Shown here: positions 16,950 through 26,294 of the stretch, one piece after another
How the letters are laid out: every line of letters starts with the position of its first letter
Position numbering within the stretch: the first letter of the stretch is position 1
Source: Stigmatella ashevillena
GTDB lineage: Bacteria; Myxococcota; Myxococcia; Myxococcales; Myxococcaceae
Direction of reading: 5' to 3'
DNA length: 64,000 bases
Assembly: GCF_028368975.1 (NCBI RefSeq)
Contig: NZ_JAQNDM010000002.1
Span: forward strand, 5,078,425-5,142,424
Notes under the pieces: generated by a model
The model's input: the letters and a program-made list of their open reading frames with translations, nothing else
What the model was told of the DNA's origin: nothing
Databases searched by the model: none
Program-made: the position numbers and the translations under genes

Positions 16950-16971
16950 CACACACGGGGGAAACGAGACG

Positions 16972-18270
16972 ATGGAATCCAAGACGATTCGCGCCAAGCA
17001 CAAGCAATACCTGCTGTCTTCGGTAGCCAACTACTACGAGGAGCCGGTGGTGATGCACGAGGGCAAGGGCTCGCGCCTCACCGATCTCGATGGCAAGAGC
17101 TACCTGGACTTCTTTGGAGGCATCCTCACCGTCTCCGTCGGACACGCCAACGAGCGGGTGAACGCCGCCGTCAGCGCCCAGCTCCAGCGCCTGAGCCACG
17201 TCTCCACGCTCTACCCCACCGTGCCCATCGTGGAGCTGGCCGAGAAGCTGGTGGCCGTGGCCCCCGGCAACTTGAAGAAGGCCTTCTTCACCGCCTCGGG
17301 CACGGAGGCCGATGAGACGGCGGTGGTGCTCGCCCAGGTGGCCACCGGCAACCAGGAGCTCATCGCGCTGCGCCACGGGTACTCTGGCCGCTCGCTGCTG
17401 GCGCAGTCGCTCACGGCCCACTCGAACTATCGCGCCGTGCCCAGCCAGGTGGCCGCCATCAAGCATGGCCTGTCGCCCTACTGTTACCGCTGTCCGCTCA
17501 AGCTAGAGCCCGGCACGTGTGGCATCGCGTGCGCCAAGGATCTGGATGAGCTCATCCGCACCACCACCACCGGCCGCATCGCCGGCATGCTGGCCGAGCC
17601 CATCCAGGGCGTGGGCGGCTTCATCACCCCGCCCAAGGAGTACTTCGAGATCGCCGCGGAGATCGTCCGCAAGTACGGCGGATTGATGATCATCGACGAG
17701 GTGCAGACGGGCTTCGGGCGCACGGGCAAGATGTGGGGCGCGCAGCAGTACGGCGTGGACCCGGACATCATGACGATGGCCAAGGGCATCGCCAACGGCC
17801 TGCCCCTGGCCGCCACGCTCTGCACGCCCGCCATCGGCGATGCGTTCAAATCGAGCACCATCTCCACCTTCGGCGGCAACCCGCTGTCCTGCGCGGCGGC
17901 CGGCGCCGTGCTGGAGGAGATCCAGGAGAACAACCTGGTGGAGAACGCGGCGAAGCGCGGCGAGGAGCTGCGCGAGGGGCTCGTGAAGCTCCAGCGCAAG
18001 TACCCGAAGACCATCGGGGATGTGCGCGGCATGGGCCTGATGCAGGCGCTGGAGCTGGTGGTGGACGAGACCATCCGGGACCGCACCCCCAACCCGCGCG
18101 CCACGCTCCAGCTCTTCGAGGAGACGAAGAAGCGCGGCCTCCTCATTGGAAAGGGCGGGCTCTACGGCAACACCATCCGCATCGCCCCGGCGCTCAACAT
18201 CACGGCGAGCGAAATCTCCGAGGGGCTCCGGGCCCTCGAGGAGTCCTTCGCGGCGATGGGGGTGGCATGA
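16972..18270 (+). CDS. Class III aminotransferase, AGXT2-like (beta-alanine transaminase)
   Basis: A 432-residue PLP enzyme. IIDEVQTGFGRTGKMWG and the PLP lysine in TMAKGIANGLPLAAT define the class III (omega) fold. A cysteine-containing loop (CYRCPLKLEPGTC) resembles that of AGXT2-type alanine-glyoxylate aminotransferases, which also use beta-alanine and beta-aminoisobutyrate. In this operon it would move the amino group from beta-alanine, the final pyrimidine product, to an oxo-acid. The start is the ATG after GGGGGAAACGAG, 22 bases past the amidase stop. Confidence 0.9.
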   Translation: MESKTIRAKHKQYLLSSVANYYEEPVVMHEGKGSRLTDLDGKSYLDFFGGILTVSVGHANERVNAAVSAQLQRLSHVSTLYPTVPIVELAEKLVAVAPGNLKKAFFTASGTEADETAVVLAQVATGNQELIALRHGYSGRSLLAQSLTAHSNYRAVPSQVAAIKHGLSPYCYRCPLKLEPGTCGIACAKDLDELIRTTTTGRIAGMLAEPIQGVGGFITPPKEYFEIAAEIVRKYGGLMIIDEVQTGFGRTGKMWGAQQYGVDPDIMTMAKGIANGLPLAATLCTPAIGDAFKSSTISTFGGNPLSCAAAGAVLEEIQENNLVENAAKRGEELREGLVKLQRKYPKTIGDVRGMGLMQALELVVDETIRDRTPNPRATLQLFEETKKRGLLIGKGGLYGNTIRIAPALNITASEISEGLRALEESFAAMGVA

Positions 18271-19613
18271 GGGAAGGGGACGCGAAGAGGTGGGCGCTTC
18301 CGCCGAACCGAGCGGAGGAGGGCTTCGAGGACAAGAAGCCCCTGTACACCCCCGCCGAGGCCCTGGCCGAGGCCAACCGCTGCTTGTACTGCTCCGGTGC
18401 CCCCTGCATCCAGGCTTGCCCCACCGGCATCGACGTCCCCACCTTCATCCGGAAGATTGGCACCGGGAACCTGAAGGGCGCCGCGCGCACCATCCTCTCC
18501 GCCAACCTCCTGGGCCAGAGCTGTGCCCAGGTCTGCCCGGTGGAGGTGCTGTGCGCGGGCTCCTGCGTCTACACCGGATGGGGCCGCGAGCCCATCGCCA
18601 TTGGCCGACTCCAGCGCTACGCGGTGGAGAACACGCTGGCCAGCCACCCGGCGATCTTCCAGGCCAAGCCGCCCACCGGCAAGCGCATCGCCCTGGTGGG
18701 CTCGGGGCCCGCGTCCATTGCCGCCGCAGGGCTCCTCGCCTTGGAAGGGCACACGTGTCTGATCTATGAGCGCAAGGCGCTGCCCGGGGGGCTCAACACC
18801 CTGGGGATCGCCCCCTACAAGCTCAAGGGCCAAGAGGCCCTCCGGGAGCTGGAGTGGGTGCTCTCGCTCGGACGCATCGAGGTGCGCACGGGCATCGAAG
18901 TGGTGGAGACGGCCACGGGCCCCGGCCAGGTGTCCACCACCGAGTTGCTGGCCTCCCATGACGCCGTGTTCCTGGGGCTGGGGCTGGGCGCGGACGCACG
19001 GCTGGGCATCCCCGGTGAGCAGGGCGAGGGGGTGCAGGGAGCCACCCACCTCATCGAGCGGCTCAAGACGGAGCCTGGGCTGACGCTGGAGGGGGTCCGC
19101 CGGGCCCTCGTCATCGGCGGAGGCAACACCGCGCTCGACATCGCCCACGAGTTGGCGCTGCTGGGCGTGGAGGTGGCCATGGTGTACCGCCGCTCCGAGC
19201 AGGAGATGGGCGGCTATGTCCATGAGCTGGACGCCGCGCGCCTGGACGGGGTGCGGCTCCTGGAGAACCGGCAGCCGGTGGAGATCCTCCGCGAGGACGG
19301 CCGGGTGGTGGCCATGCGGCTGGCGTTCCTGGCCGAGGGCAAGCCCCTGCCGGGCGCCGGTGAGACGCTGCCCACGGACCTCGTGGCGGTGGCCATTGGC
19401 CAAGAGCGCGCCACGCAGGTGGCCCGGGCCTTCGCGGGCGTTGTGCTGGATGAGCGGGGCCGGGTGAAGGTGGATCCGCTCACCCACCGCACCGGCAACC
19501 CGAAGGTCTGGAGCGGCGGTGATTGCGTCAATGGCGGCAAGGAAGTCGTCAATGCCGTGGCGGAGGCGAAGCTCGCCGTCCGGGACATCCAGCGGTACCT
19601 CGCAGGAGAGTGA
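18267..19613 (+). CDS. preT: Dihydropyrimidine dehydrogenase, NAD(P)H-binding subunit PreT
   Basis: A 448-residue flavoprotein related to the glutamate synthase small subunit. The N-terminus has the Fe-S cysteines CLYCSGAPCIQACPTG and SCAQVCPVEVLCAGSC, then an FAD Rossmann motif (VGSGPASIAAAGLLAL) and a second dinucleotide fold (VIGGGNTALDIAHELALLG). It passes electrons from NAD(P)H to PreA for uracil/thymine reduction. The ATG overlaps the aminotransferase stop as ATGA, so translation is coupled, and the gene ends 5 bases before preA. Confidence 0.93.
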   Translation: MREGDAKRWALPPNRAEEGFEDKKPLYTPAEALAEANRCLYCSGAPCIQACPTGIDVPTFIRKIGTGNLKGAARTILSANLLGQSCAQVCPVEVLCAGSCVYTGWGREPIAIGRLQRYAVENTLASHPAIFQAKPPTGKRIALVGSGPASIAAAGLLALEGHTCLIYERKALPGGLNTLGIAPYKLKGQEALRELEWVLSLGRIEVRTGIEVVETATGPGQVSTTELLASHDAVFLGLGLGADARLGIPGEQGEGVQGATHLIERLKTEPGLTLEGVRRALVIGGGNTALDIAHELALLGVEVAMVYRRSEQEMGGYVHELDAARLDGVRLLENRQPVEILREDGRVVAMRLAFLAEGKPLPGAGETLPTDLVAVAIGQERATQVARAFAGVVLDERGRVKVDPLTHRTGNPKVWSGGDCVNGGKEVVNAVAEAKLAVRDIQRYLAGE

Positions 19614-19618
19614 AGACG

Positions 19619-21007
19619 ATGGCTGACCTGTCGATCGATTTCTGCGGGATCCGCAGCCCGAATCCGTTCTGGCTGGCCTCGGCGCCGCCCACCAACACCG
19701 GTGATCAGGTGATGCGGGCCTTCGATGCCGGCTGGGGCGGTGCCGTGTGGAAGACCCTGGGCAACCCCATCGTCAACGTGACGAGCCGCTTCGGTGGCAT
19801 CGACTACGGCAACACCCGGCTGATGGGGCTCAACAACGTCGAGCTCATCACCGACCGTCCCCTGGAGGTGAACTTCCGGGAGATGCGCGAGGTGAAGAAG
19901 CGCTTTCCGAAGCACACCCTCGTCGCCTCGCTCATGGTGGAGACGAAGGAGGAGTGGCGGGAGATCATCCAGCGCTCCGAGGACGCCGGCGCGGACCTGC
20001 TGGAGCTCAACTTCGGCTGTCCGCACGGCATGTGTGAGCGGGGCATGGGCTCGGCCGTGGGTGCGGAGCCCAAGGTGCTGGAGGAGATTGCCCGGTGGGC
20101 CGTGGCGTTCGCCCGAGTGCCCGTCATCGTCAAGCTGACGCCCAACGTGGGCGACATCCTCGAGCCCGGCGAAGCCGCGGTCCGGGCCGGCGTGCCGGCG
20201 CTCTCCCTCATCAACACCGTCAAATCCATCATGGGGGTGGACCTGGACCGGATGGTGCCGCTGCCCCGCGTGGGGGATGCCTCCACCAACGGTGGCTATT
20301 GCGGCCCCGCGGTGAAGCCCATCGCCCTGCACCTGCTGTCCCAGCTCGCCCGCCATCCGCAGTGCGGCAAGCTGGCCATCTCGGGCATCGGAGGCATCTC
20401 GAACTGGCGCGACGCGGCCGAGTTCATCGCCCTGGGGGCCACCTCCGTGCAGGTGTGCACCGCCGTCATGCACCATGGATTCCGCATCGTGGAGGACATG
20501 TTGGAGGGGCTGTCGGACTTCCTGGACGAGAAGGGGATGTCCTCCGTCGCCGAGCTGCGCGGCCGCGCCGTGCCCGCCTACCGCGAATGGGGCGAGTTGG
20601 ATCTGTCGTACAAGCTGGTGGCGGACATCAACCCGGACACCTGCATCGGCTGCCAGCTCTGCTACGTGGCCTGCATGGATGGCTCGCATCAGTGCATCCA
20701 CCTGCCCGGGCGGACAGAGGAGCAGTCCCGTCAGGCCGGGCACACGCACCTGCCCCAGCATGTGCCCGAGCGCGCGGTGACGGCGGCCGCCGGGACGCCC
20801 GGAGCGCGCGTGCCCTTCGTGGATGAGGAGGAGTGTGTCGGGTGCAACCTGTGCCAGCTCGTGTGTCCGGTCCCGGGCTGCATCACCATGGAAGAGGTCT
20901 CCACGGGCCGCCCCCCGGAGAGCTGGAACGACCGCATCGCTCAGGGGAAGTCGTATGTCCCCGGTGGGCTGGAAGCCACGGAAGCCGCACGCAGGAGGAA
21001 CCGCTAG
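19619..21007 (+). CDS. preA: Dihydropyrimidine dehydrogenase, catalytic subunit PreA
   Basis: A 462-residue FMN enzyme with a DHODH-like barrel and a ferredoxin tail. The catalytic cysteine lies in LNFGCPHGMCERGMGSAVG. Two [4Fe-4S] clusters are given by CIGCQLCYVAC (about residue 342) and CVGCNLCQLVCP (about residue 406). With PreT it reduces uracil or thymine to the dihydro form, the first step feeding hydA. Start ATG follows GGAGAGTGAAG. The length fits the PreA family. Confidence 0.95.
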   Translation: MADLSIDFCGIRSPNPFWLASAPPTNTGDQVMRAFDAGWGGAVWKTLGNPIVNVTSRFGGIDYGNTRLMGLNNVELITDRPLEVNFREMREVKKRFPKHTLVASLMVETKEEWREIIQRSEDAGADLLELNFGCPHGMCERGMGSAVGAEPKVLEEIARWAVAFARVPVIVKLTPNVGDILEPGEAAVRAGVPALSLINTVKSIMGVDLDRMVPLPRVGDASTNGGYCGPAVKPIALHLLSQLARHPQCGKLAISGIGGISNWRDAAEFIALGATSVQVCTAVMHHGFRIVEDMLEGLSDFLDEKGMSSVAELRGRAVPAYREWGELDLSYKLVADINPDTCIGCQLCYVACMDGSHQCIHLPGRTEEQSRQAGHTHLPQHVPERAVTAAAGTPGARVPFVDEEECVGCNLCQLVCPVPGCITMEEVSTGRPPESWNDRIAQGKSYVPGGLEATEAARRRNR

Positions 21008-21010
21008 CCC

Positions 21011-22480
21011 ATGTCGCTGACCAATGAGGATCTCGCCGCCACACCCCCGGAGGCGCGCACCTGGACCCTGAAGCACTTCGTCGCGCTCTGGGTGGGCATG
21101 GCCGTCTGCATTCCCACGTACACGATGGCCGCCGGGCTCATCGACCAAGGCATGAGCTGGGGCCAGGCGCTGTTCTGCGTGGGCCTGGGCAACGTCATCG
21201 TGCTGGGGCCCATGATCCTCAACGCCCATGCGGGCACGCGCTATGGCATCCCCTTCCCCGTGTTCGCCCGGGCCTCGTTCGGGGTGACGGGGGCCAATGT
21301 CCCCGCGGTGCTGCGCGCCCTGGTCGCGTGCGGCTGGTTTGGCATCCAGACGTGGCTGGGCGGACAGGCGCTGTGGCAGCTCCTCCTGGCCATGGCGCCG
21401 GGCGTCGAGGCGTCCCTCACCTCGGCGGGGATGAAGGCGGCCATCGGCATCCATCCAGGTGAGCTGCTCGGGTTCGCCGTGTTCTGGCTGGTCACGCTCT
21501 ACTTCATCATCAAGGGCACCGAGTCCATCAAGTTCCTGGAGCTTTACTCCGCCCCCTTCCTCATCGTGGTGGGGCTCGTCCTGTTGATCTGGGCCTGGGT
21601 GAAGGCGGATGGCTTCGGGCCCATGCTCTCGCAGCCCTCGAAGCTCACCGAGCCGGGCGCGTTCATGGCCGTCTTCATCCCCGGCCTCACGGCGATGGTG
21701 GGCTTCTGGGCCACCCTCTCGCTGAACATCCCGGACTTCACCCGCTACGCACGCAGCCAGAAGGACCAGATGATGGGACAGGCGCTGGGGCTCCCGGGAA
21801 CCATGGTGCTCTTCTCCTTCATTGGTGTGGCCGTGACGTCCGCCACCCCGATCATCTTCGGAGAGCTGATCTGGGATCCAGTGAAGCTCATGGGACGCGT
21901 GGGCGGCTCCCTGGTCACGCTCCTCGCCATGTTCTCGCTGTCCATTGCCACGCTCTCCACCAATCTGGCGGCCAACGTCGTCTCCCCGGCGAACGACTTC
22001 TCCAACCTGGCGCCCGGGAAGATCTCCTACCGGACGGGCGGAATCATCACCGCGGTCATCGGGGCACTCATCTTCCCGTGGAAGCTCATCGAGTCCTCTG
22101 GCGGCTACATCTTCACCTGGCTCATCGGCTACTCGGCGCTGCTGGGCCCCATCGGCGGCATCATGGTGGCGGACTACTTCCTGCTGCGCCGACGCGAGCT
22201 GGTGGTGGAGGACCTGTACCGCCGGGGAGGCAAGTATGAGTACCGCAAGGGCGTGAACTGGTGGGCCATGCTGGCGCTCGCCATCGGCGTGGCGGTGAAC
22301 GTGCCGGGATTCCTCGCCGAGGCCGTGCCGGGATTCAAGGACTCAGTGCCGCCCTTCTGGCGCTCGCTCTACACCTATGCTTGGTTCGCGGGCTTCCTGC
22401 TGTCAGGGACGCTCCACCTGGCCTTCTCCGCCTGGGTTGCCCGGACTGAGACTTCGCTGGAACCGGAGCGCAGCGCATAG
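21011..22480 (+). CDS. NCS1 family nucleobase/hydantoin permease
   Basis: A 489-residue, about 12-helix inner-membrane transporter. The N-terminal WTLKHFVALWVGMAVCIPTYT and FPVFARASFGVTGANVPAVLRALVACGW are typical of the NCS1 family (PucI, Mhp1, FurE), which import allantoin, hydantoins or nucleobases with Na+ or H+. Its position 3 bases after preA makes uracil, thymine or dihydropyrimidine the likely cargo. It ends 9 bases before the next gene, so that gene belongs to the same transcript. Confidence 0.9.
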   Translation: MSLTNEDLAATPPEARTWTLKHFVALWVGMAVCIPTYTMAAGLIDQGMSWGQALFCVGLGNVIVLGPMILNAHAGTRYGIPFPVFARASFGVTGANVPAVLRALVACGWFGIQTWLGGQALWQLLLAMAPGVEASLTSAGMKAAIGIHPGELLGFAVFWLVTLYFIIKGTESIKFLELYSAPFLIVVGLVLLIWAWVKADGFGPMLSQPSKLTEPGAFMAVFIPGLTAMVGFWATLSLNIPDFTRYARSQKDQMMGQALGLPGTMVLFSFIGVAVTSATPIIFGELIWDPVKLMGRVGGSLVTLLAMFSLSIATLSTNLAANVVSPANDFSNLAPGKISYRTGGIITAVIGALIFPWKLIESSGGYIFTWLIGYSALLGPIGGIMVADYFLLRRRELVVEDLYRRGGKYEYRKGVNWWAMLALAIGVAVNVPGFLAEAVPGFKDSVPPFWRSLYTYAWFAGFLLSGTLHLAFSAWVARTETSLEPERSA

Positions 22481-22489
22481 AGGGCTCGA

Positions 22490-24493
22490 ATGACGAAGGC
22501 ATGTGTGTGGGTGGGGCTGCTGCTGCTGTGGGGGGTTCCCACCTCGGAGGCCGCCACGGAGCGCAGCTCCGTGGTGATTCTGGGCAAGGTGGCGGGGCAC
22601 CAACAGGTGGAGTACCTCCCCGAGGGGCGCGTCAAGGTCCACTTCGAGTACAACGACCGCGGACGCGGGCCCTCGCTCGACACGGTCTATCAGGTGGGTG
22701 CGAACGGCACGGTCACCTCCGCCGAGAGCCAGGGGGTCGATTACCTCAAAGCCGCCGTCCAGGAGCGCTACACCGCCCAGGGCACCTCCCACGCCTGGAA
22801 GAACTCGGCCGAGGACGAGCAACGCCAGGTTTCAGGGCCTGCCTTCTACCTGGGCCTCCACGCTCCCCCTGAAGAGACCGTCCTGCTGGTGCGGGCCGCG
22901 CTGCGGGCTCCCGGGCAGCGGCTGGTGCTTCTCCCTTCCGGCGAGGTCCAGGTCACGGCCGTCGGCACCCATACCCTCAAGGGCAAGTCCCGCAGCCTCA
23001 AGGTGCGGCTCTACGCCCTGAGCGGGATCGACCTCGAGCCCAGCTACGTGTGGCTCGACGAGGACCAGCGATTCTTCGCCGGTGGCTCGAGCTGGTCGAT
23101 GACCCTCCGAGAGGGTTTCGAGAACACCCAGGAGTTGCTCATCCAGCACCAGGAGGCCGAGCAAGGCCGCCTTGCGCAAGCGCGCGCCAAGCAGCTCACC
23201 ACGAAGCTCGATCGTCCACTGGCCATCACCCATGCCCGCGTCTTTGATCCGGGCACCCTCGCGGTGGAAGAGGATCAGACCGTGCTGGTGGCCCAGGGGC
23301 GCATCACCGCCGTGGGCCCCTCCGCGAAACTGCCGGTGCCTCCGGGGGCCCGCACGTTGGATGCCCAGGGCCGCTTCCTCATGCCGGGCCTCTGGGACAT
23401 GCACGCGCACATCAGCCGGGGGCCCGATGGGCCCATCGCCATCGCCGCGGGCGTCACCACCGTGAGGGATCTCGCCAACGACGAGAAGGCCCTGACCGGG
23501 TTCATCACCGACATCGAGGCCGGGAGGGACATCGGGCCGCGCGTCATCAAGGCCGGCTTCATGGATGGCCGCAGCCCCTATTCCGGACCGACCAAGGTCT
23601 TCGTGGACGATGAGGCCGAGGCCCGCGCCGCCATTGACCACTACGCCGCCCACGGCTTTGAACAGATCAAGGTCTACAGCTCGATCAAGCCGGAGCTTGT
23701 GCCCGTGATTGCCTCTCTGGCCCATGCCAAGGGGCTCCGGGTCAGCGGCCACGTGCCCGCGTTCATGACCGCACGGCAATTCATCGAGGCGGGCGCCGAC
23801 GAAATCCAACACATCAACTTCCTGGCGCTCAACTTCCTGTTCGACAAGGTGCAGGACACCCGCACCCCGGCCCGCTTCATCGCCGTAGGAGAGAACGCCG
23901 CCGCCTTGGAGCTGAGCTCGCCCGCCGTGCGCGACTTCATCACACTGCTGCGGGACCGGAAGGTGGTGGTGGACCCCACGGTGTCCATCTTCGATGACAT
24001 GTTCCACAACCAGCCGGGCCACTGGCACGAGGGCGCCAGTGCCCTCCTGAACCGGGTGCCTCCCACCTGGCAACGCTGGATGCGCTCGGGCAGCGGGGGG
24101 CTCCCGGATGTGCCGAAGCGGCCCGAACTCTACCGCGACTCGTTCCTGCGACTCGTGGAGTTCGTGGGGCTCCTGCACCGCAGCGGCGTGCGCATCGTCG
24201 CCGGCACGGACAATGTCTCGGGCCTGGTCCTGCCACGGGAACTCGAGCTTTATGTCGCGGCAGGTATCCCCCCCAAAGAGGTGTTGCGCATCGCCACGCT
24301 GGGCAATGCCGAGGTGATGAAGCGCGACAAGGAATTCGGACGTGTGTTGCCCGGCTACACCGCCGACCTGATTCTCATCGAAGGGGACCCCACTCTGCTC
24401 ATGAGCGACGTGCGCAAGGTGCGCCACGTCATCCGGGGCGACCGCCTCTATGAGAGCGCGGCCGTGTTCCGCTCCGTAGGTATTGTTCCTTAA
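22490..24493 (+). CDS. Exported amidohydrolase-family protein with unknown N-terminal domain
   Basis: A 667-residue protein with a signal peptide (MTKACVWVGLLLLWGVPTSEA), a roughly 220-residue N-terminal domain without a recognised match, and a metal-dependent amidohydrolase domain. The latter shows LMPGLWDMHAHISRG (HxH), VSGHVPAF, and the late Asp in VAGTDNVSG. It resembles imidazolonepropionase-like or prolidase-like peri-plasmic amidohydrolases. Its place at the end of the pyrimidine operon suggests hydrolysis of a cyclic amide outside the cytoplasm, which is inference. Its 3' end overlaps the convergent gene by 65 bases. Confidence 0.8.
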   Translation: MTKACVWVGLLLLWGVPTSEAATERSSVVILGKVAGHQQVEYLPEGRVKVHFEYNDRGRGPSLDTVYQVGANGTVTSAESQGVDYLKAAVQERYTAQGTSHAWKNSAEDEQRQVSGPAFYLGLHAPPEETVLLVRAALRAPGQRLVLLPSGEVQVTAVGTHTLKGKSRSLKVRLYALSGIDLEPSYVWLDEDQRFFAGGSSWSMTLREGFENTQELLIQHQEAEQGRLAQARAKQLTTKLDRPLAITHARVFDPGTLAVEEDQTVLVAQGRITAVGPSAKLPVPPGARTLDAQGRFLMPGLWDMHAHISRGPDGPIAIAAGVTTVRDLANDEKALTGFITDIEAGRDIGPRVIKAGFMDGRSPYSGPTKVFVDDEAEARAAIDHYAAHGFEQIKVYSSIKPELVPVIASLAHAKGLRVSGHVPAFMTARQFIEAGADEIQHINFLALNFLFDKVQDTRTPARFIAVGENAAALELSSPAVRDFITLLRDRKVVVDPTVSIFDDMFHNQPGHWHEGASALLNRVPPTWQRWMRSGSGGLPDVPKRPELYRDSFLRLVEFVGLLHRSGVRIVAGTDNVSGLVLPRELELYVAAGIPPKEVLRIATLGNAEVMKRDKEFGRVLPGYTADLILIEGDPTLLMSDVRKVRHVIRGDRLYESAAVFRSVGIVP

Positions 24494-24959
24494 GAGACGC
24501 AGCGACTGACCGAGCGTGCGCGATGCTCTTCGTCCCTTCGCGACGGAGGTGATGCGCCTTGCGGAGGCGCCCAAGCCGCTTCTCCACCTCTGCCAACATG
24601 GCAAACGCCTGCCGCGCCTTCTCCGGGAAGCGCGGCAGCGCTTGGACGAAGAGACACGCTACGTGGACGTGATCCCCAAGGTCCGCAAACCCGAGCCGTT
24701 GGCAGCGGCGCAGCAGAGGACCAAACTCCTCCCACGGAGCGCACGCCATGTATGCCTCGGTTAGCACCTCCTTGGCGGTAATCTGTTGAAGGTGAAGGCG
24801 TTCGGCGGGTGCCCGCGCCTCGCGCAGAAGTTCCTTTTCCTGCTCCAGCACAGCACGCTTGTAATCTTGATAAGGGGCCTTTGCTTCGATGAGCTTCAAG
24901 AAAAGCTGCTCTCGCCGCTGCGCGATGCTGTGCCACCAGTCCTTGTGCGTGAGCCTCAC
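24429..24959 (-). CDS. Small protein downstream of Cys-rich lipoprotein, possible immunity partner
   Basis: A 176-residue soluble, charged and probably helical protein (VRLTHKDWWHSIAQRREQLF at the start) without recognised motifs. The GTG at 24959 has a perfect AGGAGG six bases upstream inside the 3' end of the lipoprotein gene, whose stop is 2 bases before; an ATG at 24977 is an alternative. Tight coupling after an exported Cys-rich lipoprotein resembles toxin/immunity pairs of myxobacteria, but no immunity motif is seen. The last 22 residues are coded inside the convergent amidohydrolase gene. Confidence 0.6.
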   Translation of the reverse strand: MRLTHKDWWHSIAQRREQLFLKLIEAKAPYQDYKRAVLEQEKELLREARAPAERLHLQQITAKEVLTEAYMACAPWEEFGPLLRRCQRLGFADLGDHVHVACLFVQALPRFPEKARQAFAMLAEVEKRLGRLRKAHHLRREGTKSIAHARSVAASLKEQYLRSGTRPRSHRGGRPG

Positions 24960-24961
24960 GG

Positions 24962-25675
24962 TCACCCTCCTGGGCATGGCTTGCCGTTGACTTCATCCGG
25001 CCACTGTCCAGTGCGGCGGCACAGGTCCCAACATGCTTGGCACTGGCTCTCGCTGAACTTGCGCCCCCACCGTTCACCTTCTGGCGAGTGCTTGCATTGA
25101 ACGTAGTGATCACGGCACCGCTCGTTCCAGCCTTTCGCCTCTTCAGGGGAAGGAATAGGTGGAATAAATGGCTCTGTGCCCTCTTTAGGATTCGGCTTGC
25201 CCTTGGGTTTTCGATGCGCCACGGGCTCTTGCGTCTTGGATGGCTGTGTTTGAGGCCTCGCGCGCTCACGAGAGGCCCTCCTCTCATATGCCTCCAACTC
25301 CACCTGGATGGCGGCGGCCACGACCACGGCCCCCATGACAATCACCGCTCCAACAATGATTTCTGGCGCAGCCAAGAGACAGACTCCCATTCCCAAGGCA
25401 GCCACACCCGCAGAAGCGACAGCGCATCTTCCCGTGGGATCTTGAAACCGGATCTTCTCATGATCGAGAGCATGAAAGCATTTCTCCACCAGGACGGGCC
25501 ATTCGTTGGGTGCCTCTTGCACGACGCAACGCCCTTGGTCCGCCCAAGGCAGCGCTGCCGCTCTCTGAAGATTGGCGACCCTCTGCTCCCGGACCATCGG
25601 CCCTTTCGGGCGCGGCTCAGTTGTAGCGCAGGCTGACAGCAAAAACAGGAGTGCGCTGCACGTTCGGAAAAGCAT
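24962..25675 (-). CDS. Lipoprotein with Cys-rich C-terminal domain, possible Sit-type polymorphic toxin
   Basis: A 237-residue lipoprotein: signal and lipobox MLFRTCSALLFLLSAC, a hydrophobic middle (GVAALGMGVCLLAAPEIIVG and a following helix), a Lys/Pro-rich linker with repeated Lys-Pro, and a C-terminal domain with CRDHYVQC, then ESQCQACWDLCRRTGQWP. This layout (lipoprotein carrier, linker, variable Cys-rich tip, tightly linked small gene) resembles SitA lipoprotein toxins that myxobacteria hand to kin by outer-membrane exchange. That link is from memory of the family. The ATG at 25675 has GAGAGGG 7 bases upstream and is preferred to GTG at 25681. Confidence 0.6.
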   Translation of the reverse strand: MLFRTCSALLFLLSACATTEPRPKGPMVREQRVANLQRAAALPWADQGRCVVQEAPNEWPVLVEKCFHALDHEKIRFQDPTGRCAVASAGVAALGMGVCLLAAPEIIVGAVIVMGAVVVAAAIQVELEAYERRASRERARPQTQPSKTQEPVAHRKPKGKPNPKEGTEPFIPPIPSPEEAKGWNERCRDHYVQCKHSPEGERWGRKFSESQCQACWDLCRRTGQWPDEVNGKPCPGG

Positions 25676-25748
25676 TGCCACGCCCTCTCAAGCGAAGTGC
25701 TGCGCCACTTCTACACTGGCACGACCACCACCACTTGCTTCAACCGGC

Positions 25749-26294
25749 TCAGGCGGCCAGCGCGGCGTTGATGGCCTGACGCAGGCGCGGGTCCTCGACG
25801 GTCACGTCCGGAGCAAAACGGCCCACCACACAGCCGTCGCGGCCCACGAGAAACTTCTCGAAATTCCACGCGACCCCGGGCGAAGGGTTGACCTCAATGC
25901 CGTAGCCTCGCAGCCGCTCACGCATCGGGCCTTCGCCAGTGGCCACTGGCTGGGCGCCGATCAGCGCCTGATACAGCGGATGGGTGGTGCTCCCAGTCAC
26001 GCTGATCTTGGAAAACAGCGGGAAGCTCACGCCGTAGTTCAGGCTGCAGAATTGGTGGATCTCCGCATCCGAGCCCGGCTCCTGCTCCTCGAAGTCATTG
26101 GCCGGGAAACCCAGCACCTCCAGCCCCGCGCCGTGCTTATCGCGGTACAGCGCCTCCAGCCCTGTGTACTGCGGCGTCAGGCCACACTTGGAGGCCACAT
26201 TGACCACCAGCAGGACCTTGCCGCGGTAGTCGCTCAGCGAGCCGGGCTTGCCCGCAATGGAGGTCAGGGGAATGTCGTAGAGGGATGAAGTCAT
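25749..26294 (-). CDS. Glutathione peroxidase
   Basis: A 181-residue thiol peroxidase of the GPx/BtuE type, reducing peroxides with thiol donors. ASKCGLTPQY carries the peroxidatic cysteine (Sec in animals), GFPANDFEEQEPG and the Trp/Asn of AWNFEKFLVG complete the tetrad. No signal peptide is seen. It lies divergent to the thrombospondin lipoprotein with an AT-rich 190-base region between them. Confidence 0.95.
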   Translation of the reverse strand: MTSSLYDIPLTSIAGKPGSLSDYRGKVLLVVNVASKCGLTPQYTGLEALYRDKHGAGLEVLGFPANDFEEQEPGSDAEIHQFCSLNYGVSFPLFSKISVTGSTTHPLYQALIGAQPVATGEGPMRERLRGYGIEVNPSPGVAWNFEKFLVGRDGCVVGRFAPDVTVEDPRLRQAINAALAA

